Assembly (NCBI GenBank): GCA_020636095.1
Contig: JACJYN010000004.1
Location: 1,087,604 to 1,151,603, forward strand
Direction: 5' to 3'
Source of the DNA: Lewinellaceae bacterium
Lineage (GTDB): Bacteria; Bacteroidota; Bacteroidia; Chitinophagales; Saprospiraceae
Length of the DNA: 64,000 nucleotides
Shown: one piece after another, positions 51,135-60,806 of the stretch
How positions within the stretch are numbered: the stretch's first letter is position 1
How the letters are laid out: the number at the start of each line of letters is the position of its first letter
Translations under genes and position numbers: made by a program
Notes under the pieces: generated by a model
Seen by the model: only the letters and a program-made list of their open reading frames with translations
Told to the model about the DNA's origin: nothing
Databases searched by the model: none

Positions 51135-54100
51135 TCAACTTGTGCACCCGGTATCGCCCGTCCGGATACTCAGGATGTAGGTGCCCGCGGGCAGGCCCTG
51201 TAGCGAAACGCGGCGGTTTTCCTCTTGTGGTACCTGCAGCTCTTTGCCATCCAGGGTGAGCAAAGTGAGCTGTTCGGGCTGGTAGCCATACTTGGAGGTG
51301 ACCGTCACCCAATCCGTAGTGGGGTTGGGGAATACGGTGAAGACGCCTTTGGCCTCCGCCGGCGGTTCTTCCTCTTTGTACTGTAGTTCAAATTTCACCG
51401 TCCGTCCCTGAACGGGTATCAGCACTTCATCTACACTAATGGCCACCACATTTTCGATCGACACCTCTGTGTCCGGCCGGAAGCCGGCGATATCATCGAT
51501 GATGCCGATCAGGTAAGCGACCGGGCCATAGCCCGAAACGTTGTTTTGATCGGTCCGGGTAAGGGCCACTTCAATACGGCCCTCCGCCGCATAGGTTCGG
51601 TCGATGGAGAGGGTGTTAATGCCCGGTTCGCCAAACCAACTCACCGGATAGGCGATTTCCAGAGCGCCGGGATCGAACACCTGCGGGTCAAACACCACGG
51701 TAAAGGCTATGCCGTAAACATCCTGAATGGGCAGGTTCTGAGAGCCTACTATAATAGGAATATTGAAAGAAGTGCCCACCGGGATCAGGCCCGGGAAGTC
51801 GATATACGCCGGGGGGTCGATATCCGTTCCGGGCAGGGAGGGCACCGCGCCCAGGGGCCCGTGGGTGAGGCCATAGTTCTGGGCCAGCACCTGGCGGTCG
51901 TTGGCATCCACTACTCCATCGCCATTGCAATCGGCGTGTTTGTAGTTGACGCCGTTGGCAAATTCCTGCGGCCAGCTGGCGGCGGCAACCCCTGTCCAGT
52001 TGGCGCCATCCACCAAGCGGGGCGTACCCTGGAAACCATAGGCCAGGCCGATATTCAGCAAGTCAATATGGTGGGCAATATTGTCAGCGTTGGCGTCGCC
52101 GGGCCACACTTCTTCTTCCTGTGGCGCCGTGTTGAAGCAGACATCGTCGATGGCCAGTCCGCTGCCGCCGATCTCGAATGCCTCAACCGTACCCGTCAGT
52201 TCTACCCGCCAGATATGGCCGTTGGGGGTGGAGATCATGGCCGTTATGGCCACATTCGACAGCATATCCGGAAGAGCCGAGATGGCTCCCCGATATGATT
52301 CGCCATTTATGAGGAGCAGAATATTCTGCTCCTGCCCGGGGCAGAAAGCCAGGTCGAAGGAAACGCTTTCCGGCAGGTTCAGCAGCCCGGTAAAGTTGAA
52401 CCGCAACGCTCCGCCAAAGTGAAGGGCCGCATCGTCGTCGTCCATAACCCCACAGCCGCTTTCATCAAAGTCATATACCCCGGTGAAGAAGTTGGCGCCT
52501 CCATTCCATTCTATCCTGCGGGCAGTGACGATCACACCGTCTTCTTCATACAACATATCCTGGGGCTGGCCAAAATCCGCCAGGGTATCCGTGGGGAAGC
52601 CATCGTAAACATCGAAGCTGATGCAATCGTCAAGCTGTGGTGGCGGCTGATTGAAACAGAGGTTGTCAATGAATATCCGCTGGCCTCCGATAAGCAACTG
52701 CTCAATGGGGCCGTGAAGAATGATCTGTCCCTGACTCAACGAATTAGCCAGGGGAATGAACTCGATGGTAATACCGCCCGGTAAATCGCCCGGTAAATCG
52801 TTGATGGGGCCACTGTACAGCTCTCCATTGACACCGATAACGATTTGCGGAATAACAGTAGAATTATTGCAGAAGGTGAAATCGAAAGTGACAGTAGTAG
52901 GAACCGAAGGGAACTGGCTGAAGTCCATTTCTACCCCTCCGTTCACATACAGGTTGCCGCCACTCCCTACCAGGCCGCAGGGAGCGTTGGCAGAACCAAC
53001 GACCCAGTCAAAGAAATTCGTATTGTTCCCCAGTGGAACGGCCACTGCATTGAAGATCACGCCCTCTTCATCGTAGATGGAATCTCTCGGGTTGCCAAAA
53101 GCCAGGTTGATGGTGTCATTCACCGCCGTTTCAAACTCATCGAAAGTGATGCACACCTGCGGATCATTATTACAGTCAAAGGCGCCAAATGTGGTAAAGC
53201 CGCGGCAATCCGGGTGGTTCAGGTCGGCTACGATGAGCTCGTAGACGAGGGCGCCGGTGGGCGCTATAGGGCCGACAACCACCGGGAAGGGCATGGTGTA
53301 ACTGTACGTTCCATAGTCCTGCCCGTTGCCGAATACCCGAAAGCCCCCGCTGGATACATTATCAAAATTAAAGCTTAGCCGGACGTAGAAATTACCTGCA
53401 TCATCGCAGTAAGCGAATTCAGCCTGTACGTCACTGATGCGGCAAACATCCACACAATCGGGCTCCGGGAATTCGATCACCTCGCAACAATTGGGGCGGT
53501 CGTTGATGCACACCCTCAGGTACCCTTCTCCCGAGGCGGAAGGGCTCAGCCCCTCGATAACAATCGGCCGTTCGTCCAGGCTATAGTAACCGATCAGGTT
53601 GCCATTGCGGCCATAGACTTCGAAAAAGTCATTGCCGGGATTGTCAACCTCAAAGTTGAGAAAGATATTATAGGTACCGTCGTCGTTGCAGCCCAGAGGT
53701 TGAACCAGCAGGTTGGTAATATCGCAAACCATACCGCAGTCGATGGGCCCCACCTCCGCGTATCCAAAGCAGGAGGGGTCTTCGATATCCAGGATGAGCA
53801 GGTCGTAGACAGTAACAGCATCGCCGTCAAATGGCCCGAGGGTAACGAAGGGCTCGTTGTAGGAATACGGGCCATTGATCTGCCCGTCGGCAAAAATGAA
53901 GTAGCCGGATGTTCCGGGGTTATTCACCTGCACCGCCACATCAATCAGAAACTGCCCCCCGTCACAGCTATAAGGCTCGGCGATCACGCTCGTGAAAATG
54001 CAGCCGCCATTGCCGCAGTTGGGGGTTATAAAGGTGGCCGTCTCCTGGCAATCGGTGCCGGGAATGTAGACGTGTACGGTTTGAGGCGCCCCCGTACCGG

Positions 54101-57100
54101 GGAATGGGCCGATCTCCACCGGCAGGTCCGCAAAGGTGAATTCCGCTATGTAATTAGCCGACTCGACAATAAAGACTGTCCCCACAGCCGGCGCCGGTGT
54201 CCCAATGTTGAGCGTAGCGGTGAAGGTGCCATCGTCCCGGCAATTATTAGGAGCGATAGTGACATCTCCGAACCCGGGGCAGTTGCAAGGGAGGGGGTCA
54301 ACCGCAATCGACTCGCAGCAATCCGGGTCATCCGTATAACAAATGGTGATCACATCCTGGCTTTGGCCGGGATTGTATGGGAATACTTCAACGGGCCAAT
54401 CGACCGGCGCGGCGTTGGTGGCGATTTGATCACCGTTCACATAAATATCGAGGTTCCGGCCGACAAGGGAGTCCGTCGCAAAGGAAAGCAACACTTCATA
54501 GGCGCCAAATTGTGTACAGCCCAGAGGCTCCGCTTCCAATCCCGGAATCTCACAATTGGAAACACAGCCGGAGACATCTACCGGTACCGTTACCGAGCAG
54601 ATAGGCCCGGAAGAAGGGCCTGCCCAGGCTTCCACCACCACATCCAGCACTCCGAAGGAGCCGTCGTTGATGATTTGTCCGATTTCAACTGTCGTGTTCA
54701 TAGCGAACCTGCCAAAGTACTGCCCATTGATGTTGGCCATCACCCAGGGAAGATTGGGATCGTTGCTGCTAGTTGTCAATGAAAACCGCAGCAAGCCATT
54801 GGCTTCGCAGGGTAACAAAGTGACCGTTGCCGTAAAATCGCAATCCGTATCACAGGGCACGGAAAAAGTGAGGGTGGTGCAGCAGTCCGGTTGATCGAAG
54901 AAGCAGATCGTCAGGGTTTCCTGCCCGTTGGGCGGCGCCGGCCAGCCCGATATTTGCAGCAGAGGTGCATTCAGAACACCATAGGCGAGGGTGTCGATGT
55001 GCCCGGTGACGGCGGATTCCACTAGTAACAGATCACCAAACTGGGCATTCTCTATACTTATCGGTATGTTGTACGTGCCGTCATCGTTACAGCCGGCGGC
55101 GGCGATTGTCGTAGTGGCCTGCCCCAGCACGCAGCCGTCGATGCAGTCCGGTGTAAGGAAGGTACCGGAACGGCCGCAGTCTCCGGACTCATTCGTGAGC
55201 CAGTAATTAAGCTGCTCGCCCAGCCCGGGAATGGGCCCCAGTGTCACCGGCAGGTCGGCGTAGAGGAAGGACTGCTCAAAACCATTGGATAATTGCAGGC
55301 TGAAGGTGTCACTAAACTGGCCCTGCGCGTTGAAATTGAGTACGAAAGAAAAGGAGGTGTCAATATTGCAGGGCAGTGGGTCTATTGTCAAGCCGGTTAT
55401 CTCACAGGGCGGACAAGAATAATCGAAAGCCACCTCGACACAACAGAGTGCATTGGTGGACGAAAGCGGCAGGCAAACTGTCAATTCGTCAAAAAACTGG
55501 CCGGTATCGGGCATTTCCACTACCACGAAATCTCCATTATAGACGGCAGTCATCGAGAAGTTGGTAATGCTGGAGGTAATAGTCAGCAGGTCGCCGGCGG
55601 ATGCCCCCTCTACCCGAAGCTCCGCGCGGTAGAAATCTGCCCCATCGCATTGGACGTCGTTAAGCAACTGGACGGACTCCAGCGGGCAATCGCTGTCACA
55701 GAAAACCGGTTGTGTTGTGAACACATAAGCGCAGGCATCGGTATTTTGGGTATAAATGGCCACCTCGTGGGGCTCGCCATTACCCGGATAGACCCCCACA
55801 TCGATGGGTAAGCTGGCGGAAGAATAACTGCCAACCTGAACCCCATCGACACTCACGTTGAACAAAAAAGACAAGTTGGGCGGGTTGGGAAATAATTGAT
55901 CAAGGACGATGGTGTAGTTACCGGCGTCATTGCAATCTGTTAGATAGTAGGCCACGCTGTCGATAAGGTTGTTACAGGGGTTGGCGCAGTTGTAAGCCGG
56001 CAATACACCCGAGCCGGAACAATCGGAATGTGCTGCATCCACTATTGTGAATTCCAACGCACTGGTAGGCGCTACAAACGGGCTGATTACCACCGGCAGG
56101 TCGGCATAAGCGAAGAAACGCCCAGTGCCATTGCCGTTGAGCCACAGTTCAAAGGTATCAGAAGTATTCTGATAGTCGAAGTCAAGCTTGACCTCGAATA
56201 CGTTATTGGGGTTACAGGGGCCGGGATGTAATTCAACATTGGTGATGGAACATGGGTTGGCGCAAGGTTGCAGGTAGGACAGGGGCAGGCTGACGCAACA
56301 ATGGTCCTCTCCTTCACAAACGGTGATTTCCTGAACAAGGTCATTGGTATTGCAGGGTACGAGCAACCGAATCGGTACATCATTCCAGCTGAAGCGTCCG
56401 TAGAGTTCGCCGCCGAAATAGACACTGAAGAAGTCGGTGAGGGCCGGGCCCACCAGTTCGAAGTCAAGGCTGATGGCGTTCAGCCCGTTGTCGGCCAGCC
56501 CCAGATAGTCGACAGACAAGCCTTCGAACGCACAGCCGGTGCAGGGAACCGCCTGTAGGGTGTCGCCCACCCAGCAAAGATCCGGGCCTGTGTCCGTAGC
56601 ATAGTAGGCGTAGATACCAGAATTGTTGATGGGCGCATCGGCTATCGTTATCGGCAGGTCGGTGTAGGCAAAGGTACCGAGTGCCCCGGGGCCGGCGAGG
56701 ATAAAGCTGTCGGAGGCGCCCTGGTAATCGAAGTAGATGGTTGCCGCAAAGGTGCCGTCGTCATTACAGGGCCCTACTTCGACGGCCATATTGCTCAGCT
56801 CGCAGGGTTCATCCACCGGGTTGACGCAGAGGTTGTCAATGCGGAAGTCGCCCTCGCCGCCGATGAGCAGGCTCTGCACATTACCGTAGAAGATGAGCTG
56901 GCCCTCTCTCCCACCGGCTGCATCAAAAACAGCCCGCATGGTGATACCCGGCGCCAGGGCGTACAGGCCCGGCGCCAGGGAATTCTGTATGAGGATGTTG
57001 GAGCCATTGGCAGCCAGGTTGATGGCGCCGCCGTTGTAATAGAAATCCACCACCACGCTGTCCACCGCCCCGGCATAACCGGTCAGGTCAAAAACAGCAT

Positions 57101-58184
57101 TGATGGATTCAAAACTCAGATATCGGCCCGCCGCAGCCGTCATTTCCGGGTTGGTAGTTTCGTCCAGCACGACAAGATCGCCATAAGTAGTGGTCCAGAA
57201 CAGACTCTGGAAAGGGATCAGCCGCAGCCCGATGCCGCTTTCACTGTAGATTTCCGTACCGGCGGGAGTACCGGCAGAACTGCCGTAAGACGCCTCTGCC
57301 AGTCCTTCAAACTCCATACAGCTGCCCGTCGGGCACTGCTTCTGGAGAATAACAGACTCACAGCAGTTGGGATTGTCATTCTGGCAAACGGTGAGGGTGA
57401 ACTCCAAAGCGTCCGTAGCAGGCTGTACCCCTTCCAGCAAGTAGGGCAAATCGGCCTGGCTGATAAAGGCGGCCTGTTCTCCCTCGATAAGGATATCAAA
57501 ACTGGCAATTACCGTCAGAGGGCTTAGCCAGTCGAAGTCCACTTCTATATTGTAATTGCCGGCATCATCACAACTGACGATCTCTGCCCGCAGGTTGGCA
57601 AGAGGGCAGGCCAGCACGGCATCGGCACATACATTATCAATACCGAACTCCTGGCCTCCGATCAGCAGGCTTTCGATATTTCCGGTGACGCAAACCGTAC
57701 CCCGTTCCAGAAGGCTGTCCGAGGCAAAGGTAACCTCCACTGTAACTCCCGGGAAGTTGAGGGCTGCGATTTCCGAAAAATTTTCCACCACGGCAACCGC
57801 CGAACCGTTGACGCCGAAATTTTCCACTCCTCCCCCATCAAAAAAGTCAAAGCACAATTGGTTGAGCGCGCCATCGGCCTGGGAGAAGTCGAACGACAAG
57901 CTGTTGTTTCCCATTAGCAGGAACTGCCCGTCGAGCCAGCCGGTACTGGCGTCCAGAATGGAAGCGTTCCAGAAACCGGTGCTCCCATCGGGATACTGTA
58001 TCTCCTGGATGCTAACTTGTATACCCGCCTGAGAAAAGAGTATATCTCCCGGGCTGTTCCCCGAGGCTGGCCCCAGTTGGGTATTGGCGGGAAGGCCTTC
58101 AAAATTAAAGCATGAGATAGGTTGGGCCATCATTTGGATGGACAGGAAAAGGATAAAGGCAGTCAGTGGCAAAGTTCTGTTCAT
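51135..58184 (-). CDS. Giant multi-repeat T9SS surface protein with C-terminal frameshift
   Basis: 2349 residues. Signal peptide ends MMAQ. Four related domains of about 170 residues start with CFNFEG or CISFDx and end with LLIGGxxFxIDNxC: near 25-190, 290-455, 1750-1870 and 1930-2070. Between the second and third lie about 14 Cys-framed repeats of about 80-90 residues, with consensus C-x-I-x(5-9)-PxxCNDDGTYN and a DxPxCC end. A dockerin-like pair (WPGDANADNIAHHIDLLNIG, ADCNGDGVVDANDRQVLAQN) and a cohesin-like sandwich follow, then a T9SS type A domain. The frame stops at RTGDTGCTS, whereas the other frame reads RVHKLIVKD to 51121, the normal end. Secreted, probably surface-bound; function unknown. 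Confidence 0.85.
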   Translation of the reverse strand: MNRTLPLTAFILFLSIQMMAQPISCFNFEGLPANTQLGPASGNSPGDILFSQAGIQVSIQEIQYPDGSTGFWNASILDASTGWLDGQFLLMGNNSLSFDFSQADGALNQLCFDFFDGGGVENFGVNGSAVAVVENFSEIAALNFPGVTVEVTFASDSLLERGTVCVTGNIESLLIGGQEFGIDNVCADAVLACPLANLRAEIVSCDDAGNYNIEVDFDWLSPLTVIASFDILIEGEQAAFISQADLPYLLEGVQPATDALEFTLTVCQNDNPNCCESVILQKQCPTGSCMEFEGLAEASYGSSAGTPAGTEIYSESGIGLRLIPFQSLFWTTTYGDLVVLDETTNPEMTAAAGRYLSFESINAVFDLTGYAGAVDSVVVDFYYNGGAINLAANGSNILIQNSLAPGLYALAPGITMRAVFDAAGGREGQLIFYGNVQSLLIGGEGDFRIDNLCVNPVDEPCELSNMAVEVGPCNDDGTFAATIYFDYQGASDSFILAGPGALGTFAYTDLPITIADAPINNSGIYAYYATDTGPDLCWVGDTLQAVPCTGCAFEGLSVDYLGLADNGLNAISLDFELVGPALTDFFSVYFGGELYGRFSWNDVPIRLLVPCNTNDLVQEITVCEGEDHCCVSLPLSYLQPCANPCSITNVELHPGPCNPNNVFEVKLDFDYQNTSDTFELWLNGNGTGRFFAYADLPVVISPFVAPTSALEFTIVDAAHSDCSGSGVLPAYNCANPCNNLIDSVAYYLTDCNDAGNYTIVLDQLFPNPPNLSFLFNVSVDGVQVGSYSSASLPIDVGVYPGNGEPHEVAIYTQNTDACAYVFTTQPVFCDSDCPLESVQLLNDVQCDGADFYRAELRVEGASAGDLLTITSSITNFSMTAVYNGDFVVVEMPDTGQFFDELTVCLPLSSTNALCCVEVAFDYSCPPCEITGLTIDPLPCNIDTSFSFVLNFNAQGQFSDTFSLQLSNGFEQSFLYADLPVTLGPIPGLGEQLNYWLTNESGDCGRSGTFLTPDCIDGCVLGQATTTIAAAGCNDDGTYNIPISIENAQFGDLLLVESAVTGHIDTLAYGVLNAPLLQISGWPAPPNGQETLTICFFDQPDCCTTLTFSVPCDTDCDFTATVTLLPCEANGLLRFSLTTSSNDPNLPWVMANINGQYFGRFAMNTTVEIGQIINDGSFGVLDVVVEAWAGPSSGPICSVTVPVDVSGCVSNCEIPGLEAEPLGCTQFGAYEVLLSFATDSLVGRNLDIYVNGDQIATNAAPVDWPVEVFPYNPGQSQDVITICYTDDPDCCESIAVDPLPCNCPGFGDVTIAPNNCRDDGTFTATLNIGTPAPAVGTVFIVESANYIAEFTFADLPVEIGPFPGTGAPQTVHVYIPGTDCQETATFITPNCGNGGCIFTSVIAEPYSCDGGQFLIDVAVQVNNPGTSGYFIFADGQINGPYSYNEPFVTLGPFDGDAVTVYDLLILDIEDPSCFGYAEVGPIDCGMVCDITNLLVQPLGCNDDGTYNIFLNFEVDNPGNDFFEVYGRNGNLIGYYSLDERPIVIEGLSPSASGEGYLRVCINDRPNCCEVIEFPEPDCVDVCRISDVQAEFAYCDDAGNFYVRLSFNFDNVSSGGFRVFGNGQDYGTYSYTMPFPVVVGPIAPTGALVYELIVADLNHPDCRGFTTFGAFDCNNDPQVCITFDEFETAVNDTINLAFGNPRDSIYDEEGVIFNAVAVPLGNNTNFFDWVVGSANAPCGLVGSGGNLYVNGGVEMDFSQFPSVPTTVTFDFTFCNNSTVIPQIVIGVNGELYSGPINDLPGDLPGGITIEFIPLANSLSQGQIILHGPIEQLLIGGQRIFIDNLCFNQPPPQLDDCISFDVYDGFPTDTLADFGQPQDMLYEEDGVIVTARRIEWNGGANFFTGVYDFDESGCGVMDDDDAALHFGGALRFNFTGLLNLPESVSFDLAFCPGQEQNILLLINGESYRGAISALPDMLSNVAITAMISTPNGHIWRVELTGTVEAFEIGGSGLAIDDVCFNTAPQEEEVWPGDANADNIAHHIDLLNIGLAYGFQGTPRLVDGANWTGVAAASWPQEFANGVNYKHADCNGDGVVDANDRQVLAQNYGLTHGPLGAVPSLPGTDIDPPAYIDFPGLIPVGTSFNIPIIVGSQNLPIQDVYGIAFTVVFDPQVFDPGALEIAYPVSWFGEPGINTLSIDRTYAAEGRIEVALTRTDQNNVSGYGPVAYLIGIIDDIAGFRPDTEVSIENVVAISVDEVLIPVQGRTVKFELQYKEEEPPAEAKGVFTVFPNPTTDWVTVTSKYGYQPEQLTLLTLDGKELQVPQEENRRVSLQGLPAGTYILSIRTGDTGCTS

Positions 58185-58364
58185 AGCAGCGCGATGGTTT
58201 AGGTTTTGATACGATACAAAAATGCCATATTATTCCCTGTACAAAAAGTACTATTTTTATCATTTTTTGATTTTTTCTAACTAATTTTAAGTCTATAAAA
58301 TCACTAACACTCTGACAAACAGCTTTTTGAAAAACTTAAACCGCTCTAAAAATTTGGATTTTTT

Positions 58365-59819
58365 ATGCTAAACAACAAGCTAATAGGCTTGCTGCAAAGT
58401 TTTGAACGGCGGGAAATGACCCGATTTCGGGAGTTTGCCTTTTCTCCCTACTTCAATAAACACGAAGGGGTAAGGGCTCTGGTGGCTTACCTGAGTGCTG
58501 TTTTCCCTGATTTTGAGGAGAAAAACTGTGGGCGGAAGGTAGTCTTTCAGGAAATATTTCCCGGGCAAAGGCATGACCAGGCAAAGCTGGCGCTGATCTT
58601 CACCTATAGTATGCGCCTGGCTGAACAATTCCTGAAAGTCGAGCAGGCAGATCAGGCAGGAGAGTTTCAGGATACCTATCTGCTGCAGCAATTGCGCGCC
58701 AAAAAACAGTTATCGCTCTATAAACAGACGCTGAGCAAAGTTGAAGCCAGCCAGCAGGAAAATGGTACGCGGGACAGCACCTGGTACTATAAGCAATACC
58801 TGACCGCAACTGAGGCGGACCAATACTTCAACACCATTTCTGAGCGCCGGACAGATGACAGCCTGCAGCGCAAGCAATATTTCCTGGACCGTTTTTATCT
58901 GGCTGAAAAACTGAGGGACGCTTGTGAAATGCAGGTGCGCAGCCGCATCCTTAAGGTGTCCTACTCGAATCCACTGCAGGAAATGGCGCTTTCCGCAGTT
59001 GAGGCCCATCTGGACGAACTGGGCAAAGAGCCGGCTATCGCCATGTACTACTGGCTGTACCGGATGGTATCCAACCCGGCGCCCTCCTATTATTTCGAAG
59101 CACTGCGCGCCCTGAACCAGCACCAGTCTGCGCTTCCAATCGTAGAGCAAAAAGCCATTTACAATTATCTCCAGAACTATTGCATTCAAAAGATCAACGC
59201 AGGCGAAGAGCGTTTTCTCGAAGAGGTTTTCCAATTGTACAAGGCCCAGCTGGAACGAAAGCTGCTGTTGGAAAACGGGGTGTTGTCAGAATGGCATTAC
59301 AAAAATATTGTGACTACCGGCCTCCGCCTTCGGGATATGGACTGGGTGCGAAACTTCATCGAAAGCTACCGGCAAAGGTTGCCGGAGGAGGCCCGCGAAA
59401 ACGCCTACCGCTTCAACCTGGCCTCTTATTTTTACGCCACCCAACAGTACGATGAAGTGCTTCGCCTCCTTATCCAGGTAGAATACCGGGACCTGAGGTA
59501 CAGCCTCGGCGCCAAGGCTTTATTGCTGCGCACCTACTACGACCTGGATGAGTACGAAGCGCTAAGCTCCCTAACCGATTCGTTCAAACAATACTTACAC
59601 CGCAATCAGCTCATGGCCGACGTACGCCGGGAAGGGTACTACAACCTCTTTAAATTGACCCGCCGGGCCGCCAACCTGCGCGCCAATATGGGATATTATA
59701 CAAAAGATAAATGCCAAAAGGAATTATTGAAGTTACAGCGCGGTATTGAATCAGCAGGAGCTGTTTTTAATAAAAGCTGGCTATTGGAAAAGGTTGAAAA
59801 CCTGGCAACTATGCTGTGA
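58365..59819 (+). CDS. Cytosolic helical repeat protein of unknown function
   Basis: 484 residues, no signal peptide or TM segment. Starts MLNNKLIGLLQSFERREMTRFREFAFSPYFNKHEG. The composition is helical throughout with TPR-like spacing (YYFEALRALNQHQSALPIVEQKAIYNYLQNYC, LASYFYATQQYDEVLRLLIQVEYR). A few conserved aromatic-basic stretches suggest a scaffold. The pattern is known from Saprospiria genomes only as hypothetical. It is alone on this strand between the giant gene and rlpA. Confidence 0.65.
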   Translation: MLNNKLIGLLQSFERREMTRFREFAFSPYFNKHEGVRALVAYLSAVFPDFEEKNCGRKVVFQEIFPGQRHDQAKLALIFTYSMRLAEQFLKVEQADQAGEFQDTYLLQQLRAKKQLSLYKQTLSKVEASQQENGTRDSTWYYKQYLTATEADQYFNTISERRTDDSLQRKQYFLDRFYLAEKLRDACEMQVRSRILKVSYSNPLQEMALSAVEAHLDELGKEPAIAMYYWLYRMVSNPAPSYYFEALRALNQHQSALPIVEQKAIYNYLQNYCIQKINAGEERFLEEVFQLYKAQLERKLLLENGVLSEWHYKNIVTTGLRLRDMDWVRNFIESYRQRLPEEARENAYRFNLASYFYATQQYDEVLRLLIQVEYRDLRYSLGAKALLLRTYYDLDEYEALSSLTDSFKQYLHRNQLMADVRREGYYNLFKLTRRAANLRANMGYYTKDKCQKELLKLQRGIESAGAVFNKSWLLEKVENLATML

Positions 59820-59967
59820 CCGTAATTTTTCCTCAAAAAAATATTTGGGAAATCCGCTAAAAAGCCGATTTTGTTCGTTATTGGTATAAATAAATTTATA
59901 TACCCCCCAGGCTGTCAGCCAAAAATGGAATCACAATATCAAAAACCTCCGTTAAAACCAATCATTT

Positions 59968-60729
59968 ATGAGAAAGGCCACTATTATCCTGGCATCTTTA
60001 TTTTTATCCTTCTTCAGCCTGAACGCACAGGTAGAGACCGGTACCGCTGTTCACTACGCTGATGCCCTCAACGGACAAAGGACGGCTTTCGGTGAAATCT
60101 ATCTGATGGATGGATATTCCGCCGCTCACAAGAGCTATCCTTTGGGAACGATCATCCGCGTGACCCGGCTGGACAATAACCGCTCTATTAATGTACGGGT
60201 CAATGACCGTATTGCGGCCAATAGCCGGGATATCGTCAGCTTGTCCAAGGCAGCCGCTCAGCAGATCGGCCTGGTTGAAACGGGCCGTTCCAAAGTGCGT
60301 GTCGAAAAGGTAGGTTACGCCCCCGCCAACCCCTACGCGGCGCAGGATAACCCGTATGCGGCTGCACCGCTGAGTAGCTATGACTATTATGGCGGCGCAC
60401 CCAACCCCTATGAAAACGTCGTCCCAAATGTAACGCCTAAGGGGTATGGCGCCCCGGAAAGCGCCCGCCTCCCGGCAGCCAGCTATATCCTGCCGCCGAT
60501 TACCTTTGGCTACGGCATCCAGCTGGCTTCTTTCAAGCAAGTGGAGAGTTCGGTTGAACAGATCGAAAAACTCAAAGCGGCAGGAGTGGAAAACGCCTTT
60601 ATCTGGCAAAAAGACGGCAATAACCGAGTGGTGATCGCCTCCTTCCCGGATAAAGCCAGCGCCGCCCGCTACCTCGACGCGTTCAAAAGGAGATACAAGC
60701 AGAATGGCATCGTTGTTAGTTTCAACTAG
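59968..60729 (+). CDS. rlpA: RlpA-like DPBB protein with SPOR domain (paralog 1)
   Basis: 253 residues. Signal peptide MRKATIILASLFLSFFSLNAQ. The double-psi beta-barrel (about 22-115) has GTAVHYADALNGQRTAFGEIY, AAHKSYPLGTIIRVTRLDNN and VNVRVNDRIA (the RlpA RVND block). A Tyr/Pro/Asn-rich linker follows (NPYAAQDNPYAAAPLSSYD). A SPOR domain begins near 178 (YGIQLASFKQVESSVEQIEKL ... WQKDGNNRVVIASFPD). SPOR binds denuded glycan strands at the septum; RlpA in Pseudomonas is a lytic transglycosylase. A paralog follows 77 bp later. Confidence 0.9.
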   Translation: MRKATIILASLFLSFFSLNAQVETGTAVHYADALNGQRTAFGEIYLMDGYSAAHKSYPLGTIIRVTRLDNNRSINVRVNDRIAANSRDIVSLSKAAAQQIGLVETGRSKVRVEKVGYAPANPYAAQDNPYAAAPLSSYDYYGGAPNPYENVVPNVTPKGYGAPESARLPAASYILPPITFGYGIQLASFKQVESSVEQIEKLKAAGVENAFIWQKDGNNRVVIASFPDKASAARYLDAFKRRYKQNGIVVSFN

Positions 60730-60734
60730 CGGTT

Positions 60735-60794
60735 TTTAGGCTTGTAAAATTTCCTCCCGAAGCTAATTTCAGGAAGAAATTTTACAAGCCTAAA
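60735..60794. terminator. Perfect 19-bp hairpin between the two RlpA genes
   Basis: Arms 60735-60753 (TTTAGGCTTGTAAAATTTC) and 60776-60794 are exact complements with a 22-base loop. No T-run follows, so it may be a processing site or a terminator that separates expression of the two paralogs. It ends 12 bp before the second ATG and could mask its start. Confidence 0.65.
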
Positions 60795-60806
60795 CGCTTC
60801 CAGCAC

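Noticed and set aside
53700..54782. 360-codon plus-strand ORF inside the giant T9SS gene
   Set aside because: Antisense shadow; the minus frame holds regular Cys-framed repeats.
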